Shown piece by piece: positions 5,323 through 8,346 of a DNA stretch of 8,346 nt. The DNA is from a bacterium. GTDB taxonomy: Bacteria; Patescibacteriota; Patescibacteriia; Patescibacteriales; JAKAJF01. The position numbers were made by a program, and so were the translations under genes. Numbering within the stretch: position 1 is the stretch's first letter; the number at the start of each line of letters is the position of its first letter. The notes below the pieces were generated by a model, which was not told the origin of the DNA, did not search any database, and was given only the letters and a program-made list of their open reading frames with translations. The stretch lies in the NCBI GenBank assembly GCA_021813875.1, contig JAKAJF010000038.1, forward strand, positions 1-8,346. Direction: 5' to 3'.

Positions 5323-6165
5323 TTGTCCCATCTTTCTCCAAAATTTAAAGCAAGCCTTCTGGGACTGGGAATGGTTGCCGTCATGGCGGCCATTTTTTTA
5401 TTCGTGATCTTTTACCGGCCCGCCGCCGGCCTGGAAGCCGATTTCCTGGATGTCGGCCAGGGAGACTCCGAGCTCGTCAAAGCGCCCGCCGGCCAGAACG
5501 TCTTGATCGACGGCGGTCCCGACGGTTCCGTCATCAAGAGGTTGGGGGAGCGCCTCCCCTGGTGGGACAGGAAGATCGATCTCATGGTCCTGACCCATCC
5601 GCACGAAGACCACGTGGCCGGCCTGGTCAAAGTTTTGGAGAATTACCGGGTGGGAAAGATCGTCTATGCGGGCACGCCCGACGACAATCCTACTTACGCG
5701 GCCTGGGCCGCCCTGATAAGGGAGAAGCGGATACCGACTTTCATCGTCAGAGAGCCTCAGGAGATAGATCTGGGCGGAGGCTGCCGGCTGGAGGTCTTGA
5801 ACCGGCCCGGGTCGGGCGGCCAGCTGAACGACGATTCTTTGGTCTTGAAACTGGTCTACGGGCGGACTTCCTTCTTGTTCATGGGTGACGCTGGTCAGGA
5901 GGTCGAACGGCAGCTCGATCCGGCCGAGCTGAAGGCCGACGTCTTGAAGATCGGCCATCACGGCTCCGACTCTTCAAGCGGCGAGAATTTCCTGAAAGAA
6001 GTCTCGCCGGCCCTGGCCGTGATCGAGGTCGGCAGGGATAACAAGTTCGGGCACCCGAGCCGCCGCACCCTGAAGAAGCTCGAGCGCCTGGGCGCGCGCG
6101 TCTTCAGGACCGATCAGGACGGTACCATCGTCTTGAGGAGTGACGGGCTCAAAGTTAGCGATTGA
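5323..6165 (+). CDS. ComEC-type metallo-beta-lactamase hydrolase encoded as a separate protein
   Basis: This is the soluble half of ComEC as its own 280-aa protein. In canonical ComEC this domain follows the channel and is thought to degrade the non-imported DNA strand. Residues about 10-32 form one membrane segment (LLGLGMVAVMAAIFLFVIFY), so the enzyme part is membrane-tethered and probably faces outward. The domain opens with FLDVGQGDSELV and has the metal site THPHEDH (His92, His94, Asp96, His97), Asp189 in FMGDAGQ, His213 in KIGHHGSDSS and His244 in KFGHPSRRT. All key metal ligands of the family are therefore present. The start is TTG 5323; an ATG at codon 17 would cut into the membrane segment. 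No Shine-Dalgarno sequence is clear, and translation may be coupled to the preceding small ORF. The pairing with the adjacent comEC channel, which lacks exactly this domain, supports the role. Stand-alone DNA-internalisation proteins of this type are common in compact genomes. Confidence 0.88.
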   Translation: MSHLSPKFKASLLGLGMVAVMAAIFLFVIFYRPAAGLEADFLDVGQGDSELVKAPAGQNVLIDGGPDGSVIKRLGERLPWWDRKIDLMVLTHPHEDHVAGLVKVLENYRVGKIVYAGTPDDNPTYAAWAALIREKRIPTFIVREPQEIDLGGGCRLEVLNRPGSGGQLNDDSLVLKLVYGRTSFLFMGDAGQEVERQLDPAELKADVLKIGHHGSDSSSGENFLKEVSPALAVIEVGRDNKFGHPSRRTLKKLERLGARVFRTDQDGTIVLRSDGLKVSD

Positions 6166-6229
6166 TGAAAAACCTCAGGGGATCACAGGGCCTTGGCCGA
6201 GGCCATCCGAGGGAAATCTCTCATAAAGG

Positions 6230-6257
6230 TGGACAAATCAGAAAAATATCTTATAAT
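6230..6257 (+). promoter_or_regulatory. Promoter of the tRNA-Thr unit, TGGACA-16-TATAAT
   Basis: TGGACA (6230-6235, one mismatch to TTGACA), a 16-bp spacer and a perfect TATAAT (6252-6257) predict transcription from about 6264, some 25 nt before the mature tRNA. The 123-nt gap between the MBL gene and the tRNA also holds a GGCCT/AGGCC hairpin (6189-6193 with 6200-6204) without a T-run. Confidence 0.7.
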
Positions 6258-6288
6258 GATTCTAATATTGAATCTTTTTTAGGAGCAG

Positions 6289-6360
6289 GCCGGCGTAGCT
6301 CAGTGGTAGAGCAGTAGTTTTGTAAACTATTGGTCGGGGGTTCAAATCCCTTCGCCGGCT
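6289..6360 (+). tRNA. tRNA-Thr, anticodon TGT
   Basis: This is a full cloverleaf of 72 nt. The acceptor stem GCCGGCG pairs with CGCCGGC. The D stem is GCTC/GAGC with a 7-nt loop containing GG. The anticodon stem GTAGT/ACTAT has the loop TTTGTAA. The variable loop has five bases, and the T arm is GGGGG-TTCAAAT-CCCTT with two G-T pairs. The anticodon TGT (6321-6323) reads ACA and, by wobble, other ACN codons, giving threonine. A37 (6324) after an anticodon that reads an A-starting codon is a normal t6A site. The discriminator base is T. The 3' CCA is not encoded (CCG follows), so it must be added by a CCA-adding enzyme. No terminator follows before the next gene. Confidence 0.96.
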
Positions 6361-6388
6361 CCGGATAAAATTAAAAACAATTTAGGAC

Positions 6389-6395
6389 AAGGAGG
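6389..6395 (+). promoter_or_regulatory. Strong Shine-Dalgarno of the phosphatidyltransferase gene
   Basis: AAGGAGG lies 6 nt before ATG 6402 and matches the 16S anti-SD well. It settles this start. Confidence 0.8.
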
Positions 6396-6401
6396 AGTTT
6401 C

Positions 6402-7055
6402 ATGGAATTGCCATCTCTCGTTCTGGCGGCAGCGGCATCTCCGACAGCCTATTTCTGTTTCCGCCCTTTTTTAAGAAAACAGAACGCCATCGATTTTGTC
6501 CGGGCCCATCGGTGGGTCCATCCGAACTGGATCTGCGTCTGGAGGACGCTTATCTCCTGGTCGGGCCTGTGGTCTTATTTCGCGATCCATAATTTCGCCG
6601 GCATCTTCATCTATACGACCGGCGCCATGGGCGACGCCTTGGACGGCTTCCTGGCCAGGACCTGCGGACTTGAGACCAAGACCGGGGAATGGCTCGATCC
6701 GCTCGCGGACAAACTGACTTATCTGCCGGCCTTGGCCACTTTCGCCGGCAGGGGATTCTTGGACGCTTATCTGATCATCATCCTGATCATCATCGAAGCG
6801 TTCGGGCAATTCGCCGTGAGGAAATTGTTGATGAAGCTCGGGCTTCCCATCAAGGCGATCAAATGGGGCAAGATCAAGGCGGTGATCCTTTTTGGCCTGG
6901 TGATATTCTGCGCCCTGGCCGATATGACCGGCAACCTCGGCCAAAGATGTTTCCAGCTCGCGGGAAATTCCATCCTGGCCCTGGCCATCATCCTGGCGAT
7001 TGGCTCCATCATTTTCAAGGTTATACCCATGCCTATCAAAAGGGCCGCCCCGTAA
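6402..7055 (+). CDS. CDP-alcohol phosphatidyltransferase family membrane enzyme (PgsA-like)
   Basis: Members of this family transfer a phosphatidyl group from CDP-diacylglycerol to an alcohol such as glycerol-3-phosphate, inositol phosphate or serine, at the cytoplasmic face of the membrane. The whole signature is present and correctly spaced: Asp78, Asp81, Gly82, Ala85, Arg86, Gly95, Asp99 and Asp103 in GDALDGFLART followed by GEWLDPLADKL. The four aspartates bind the metal ions and the CDP group. Upstream lies HPNWICVWRTLISWS, like the PNxxTxxR entry motif of PgsA. The 217-aa length with several hydrophobic helices is typical. The alcohol acceptor cannot be read from sequence; phosphatidylglycerophosphate synthase is the most likely guess. 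The gene has a strong ribosome site and follows the tRNA by 41 nt without a terminator, so it may share the tRNA promoter. MtaB follows after 19 nt. A 12-bp tandem duplication (6771-6794) encodes LIII twice in one membrane helix. Confidence 0.9.
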   Translation: MELPSLVLAAAASPTAYFCFRPFLRKQNAIDFVRAHRWVHPNWICVWRTLISWSGLWSYFAIHNFAGIFIYTTGAMGDALDGFLARTCGLETKTGEWLDPLADKLTYLPALATFAGRGFLDAYLIIILIIIEAFGQFAVRKLLMKLGLPIKAIKWGKIKAVILFGLVIFCALADMTGNLGQRCFQLAGNSILALAIILAIGSIIFKVIPMPIKRAAP

Positions 7056-7074
7056 GCGACCCTTCTTTAAATCT

Positions 7075-8292
7075 ATGGAAACTTTTAAGATATATACCTT
7101 GGGCTGCAAGGTCAATCGATATGATTCTTTGAGCCTCAAGAAGAAATTAGAAGAGCGGGGGCTCGAGTCCGTCCGGGAAGGGGCTGATTTGGCGATCGTC
7201 AATACTTGCGCCGTCACCCGGAAAGCCATCCGCAAAGACCAGGAGATCCTGAAGCTGGCCAAGCGGGAAAATCCGAAAGCCAAGATCGTCCTGATGGGCT
7301 GCTTCGTCAAGACTTATAAAGAGCGGGCCGAGAGCCTGGGAGCGGACCTTGTCTGGGGGGTGGGGGAGCTGGAGAAGCTCCTGGAAGAGATGAAGCTCGA
7401 AGACGCGCCCGCCTGCGAGATGAAAGCCGACTCCGCGGAGCGCGCTCGCTACACGATCAAAGTCCAGGACGGTTGCGAGCAATTCTGTACTTATTGCATC
7501 ATCCCTTACGCCCGCGGTCCTCTAAAGAGCCGGCCCGAAAAAGAAGCACTTGAAGAAATAGAAGCGGCCGCCCAAAATGGTTTCCGCGAAGTCGTCCTGA
7601 CCGGCATCCACCTCGGCCTTTACGGCAAAGACAAAGGCAGGCCCGATCTGGTCGGGCTCTTGAAAAAGATTATCAAGATCAAAGATTTAAAGAGGATCCG
7701 TCTGAGCTCGATCGAAGTCACCGAAGTCAACGATAAACTTATCAATCTGATGGCCCGGGAGAAAAAAATGTGCGAGCATCTGCATATCCCGCTCCAGGCC
7801 GGCTCGGACAAAATTTTAAAACGGATGAACCGCCCGTACGATAAAAAATATTTCTTGGAAAGGATAAAGGAGCTCCGCGAGAAGATGCCGAAGATCGCCA
7901 TCACCACCGACGTCATCGTCGGCTTTCCGGGCGAGACCAAGAAGGACTTTAAGGAGACTTATGATTTCATCAAGGAAGTAAATTTTTCCAAACTGCACGT
8001 CTTTCCTTTCTCGGCCCATGAACGGACGGCCGCCGCCAAGATGGATGGGCAGGTCGGGAGCGGGGAGATCAAGGCGCGCGCCCTTACCTTGAGGAAATTG
8101 GGTGCCAGGCTGGAAGGGGAGTACGCCCAGCAGTTCCGCGGCCAAGAAGTCGAAGTTATCATCGAACATTCCCGAGAAAGAGGCCAAGCCCAAGGCAAGA
8201 CCGAGCATTACTTGGAAGTGAAATTTAAAAAATTGCCAGGTATGAAAGCGGGAAATCTGGTAAAGATAAAAGAATGGAAAATAATTCCTTAA
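7075..8292 (+). CDS. mtaB: tRNA (N6-threonylcarbamoyladenosine-37) methylthiotransferase, radical SAM
   Basis: MtaB adds a methylthio group to t6A37, forming ms2t6A next to the anticodon of tRNAs that read A-starting codons (best known for tRNA-Lys). Numbering from ATG 7075 (405 aa), the N-terminal MTTase domain has the three cysteines for the auxiliary iron-sulfur cluster: Cys11 in YTLGCKVNRYDS, Cys45 in VNTCAVT and Cys76 in MGCFVK. The radical SAM cluster is Cys134, Cys138 and Cys141 in GCEQFCTYCIIPYARG. HIPLQAGSDKILKRMNR and VGFPGET are further family blocks. The last 50 residues resemble a short TRAM-like RNA-binding tail. TLGCKVN points to MtaB rather than MiaB or RimO. ATG 7075 is chosen because an upstream extension would overlap the preceding gene and lies outside the conserved domain. 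No Shine-Dalgarno sequence is visible. It is probably co-transcribed with the phosphatidyltransferase, and with the tRNA-Thr upstream. Confidence 0.95.
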   Translation: METFKIYTLGCKVNRYDSLSLKKKLEERGLESVREGADLAIVNTCAVTRKAIRKDQEILKLAKRENPKAKIVLMGCFVKTYKERAESLGADLVWGVGELEKLLEEMKLEDAPACEMKADSAERARYTIKVQDGCEQFCTYCIIPYARGPLKSRPEKEALEEIEAAAQNGFREVVLTGIHLGLYGKDKGRPDLVGLLKKIIKIKDLKRIRLSSIEVTEVNDKLINLMAREKKMCEHLHIPLQAGSDKILKRMNRPYDKKYFLERIKELREKMPKIAITTDVIVGFPGETKKDFKETYDFIKEVNFSKLHVFPFSAHERTAAAKMDGQVGSGEIKARALTLRKLGARLEGEYAQQFRGQEVEVIIEHSRERGQAQGKTEHYLEVKFKKLPGMKAGNLVKIKEWKIIP

Positions 8293-8319
8293 TCTTTTTT
8301 GATTAAAATAATAATATCA

Positions 8320-8346
8320 TTGACAAAAATTATAGTTTTGAGCTAT
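8320..8346 (+). promoter_or_regulatory. Promoter cut by the window end (TTGACA then TAT)
   Basis: A perfect TTGACA (8320-8325) lies in AT-rich sequence after mtaB. With an 18-bp spacer, the window ends on TAT (8344-8346), the first half of a possible -10 box. It suggests a new plus-strand transcript starting just beyond the window. Between mtaB and this box, TTAATC/GATTAA (8289-8306) makes a weak AT-only hairpin with a T6 loop, not a convincing terminator. Confidence 0.4.

Noticed and set aside
6189..6204. GGCCT/AGGCC hairpin as a terminator of the comEC cassette
   Set aside because: The stem is only 5 bp and no T-run follows. The cassette may end elsewhere or read into the tRNA unit.
7000..7074. 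N-terminal extension of MtaB to 7000
   Set aside because: It would overlap the end of the phosphatidyltransferase by 56 nt and adds a Pro/Arg-rich stretch foreign to the family. ATG 7075 gives the standard short lead into TLGCKVN.
6471..7310. Long minus-strand ORF (279 codons) over the phosphatidyltransferase and MtaB genes
   Set aside because: It spans two conserved plus-strand genes with intact catalytic motifs. Its sequence is low in hydrophobic structure and rich in D, Q, G and R, as expected of a shadow frame.
1..8346. CRISPR array, insertion sequence, phage or defence island
   Set aside because: No regularly spaced direct repeats, transposase or integrase motifs, terminal inverted repeats or defence-family proteins are visible. 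The gene content is housekeeping plus DNA uptake.

Overview
The window looks like a stretch of bacterial chromosome, probably from a member of the Candidate Phyla Radiation (Patescibacteria, Parcubacteria-like). This is an inference. It rests on compact genes, a tRNA without an encoded CCA end, a ComEC split into two polypeptides, several gene starts without a Shine-Dalgarno sequence, and unrecognised small proteins between conserved genes. UGA is used as a stop and an intact release factor 2 gene is present, so the standard bacterial code (table 11) applies. This argues against the CPR groups that read UGA as glycine. Base composition is close to balanced, with AT-rich intergenic promoters and terminators.

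Layout, left to right. (1) The 3' end of an O6-alkylguanine-DNA alkyltransferase gene (2-181). (2) A near-consensus promoter abutting or overlapping the start of an unrecognised 155-aa protein (225-692), followed after 18 nt by a membrane-anchored HtrA/DegP-type serine protease (711-1922) that ends in a strong intrinsic terminator. (3) A 273-nt non-coding gap with a GC-rich core that can fold and ends in a T-run, possibly an unassigned small RNA, then a promoter for prfB. (4) prfB (2196-3293), encoding RF2 without the usual frameshift site. It converges on the only minus-strand gene, an unrecognised 110-aa protein (3316-3648), and the two share a bidirectional terminator. (5) A divergent competence cassette: the ComEC membrane channel (3668-5218), a 32-codon signal-peptide-like small ORF (5220-5318) and the ComEC metallo-beta-lactamase domain as a separate protein (5323-6165). 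(6) A promoter, tRNA-Thr(UGU) (6289-6360), a CDP-alcohol phosphatidyltransferase (6402-7055) and the tRNA methylthiotransferase MtaB (7075-8292). No terminator is visible between these, so they may form one transcript. The window ends in a truncated promoter for a downstream gene.

How the genes relate: most are housekeeping or envelope functions (DNA repair, envelope proteolysis, translation termination, tRNA decoding and modification, phospholipid head-group transfer) beside a DNA-uptake cassette. No mobile element, CRISPR array or defence system is visible. The points most worth a second look are the GC-rich intergenic region before prfB, the small ORF inside the split comEC cassette, and the two unrecognised proteins.
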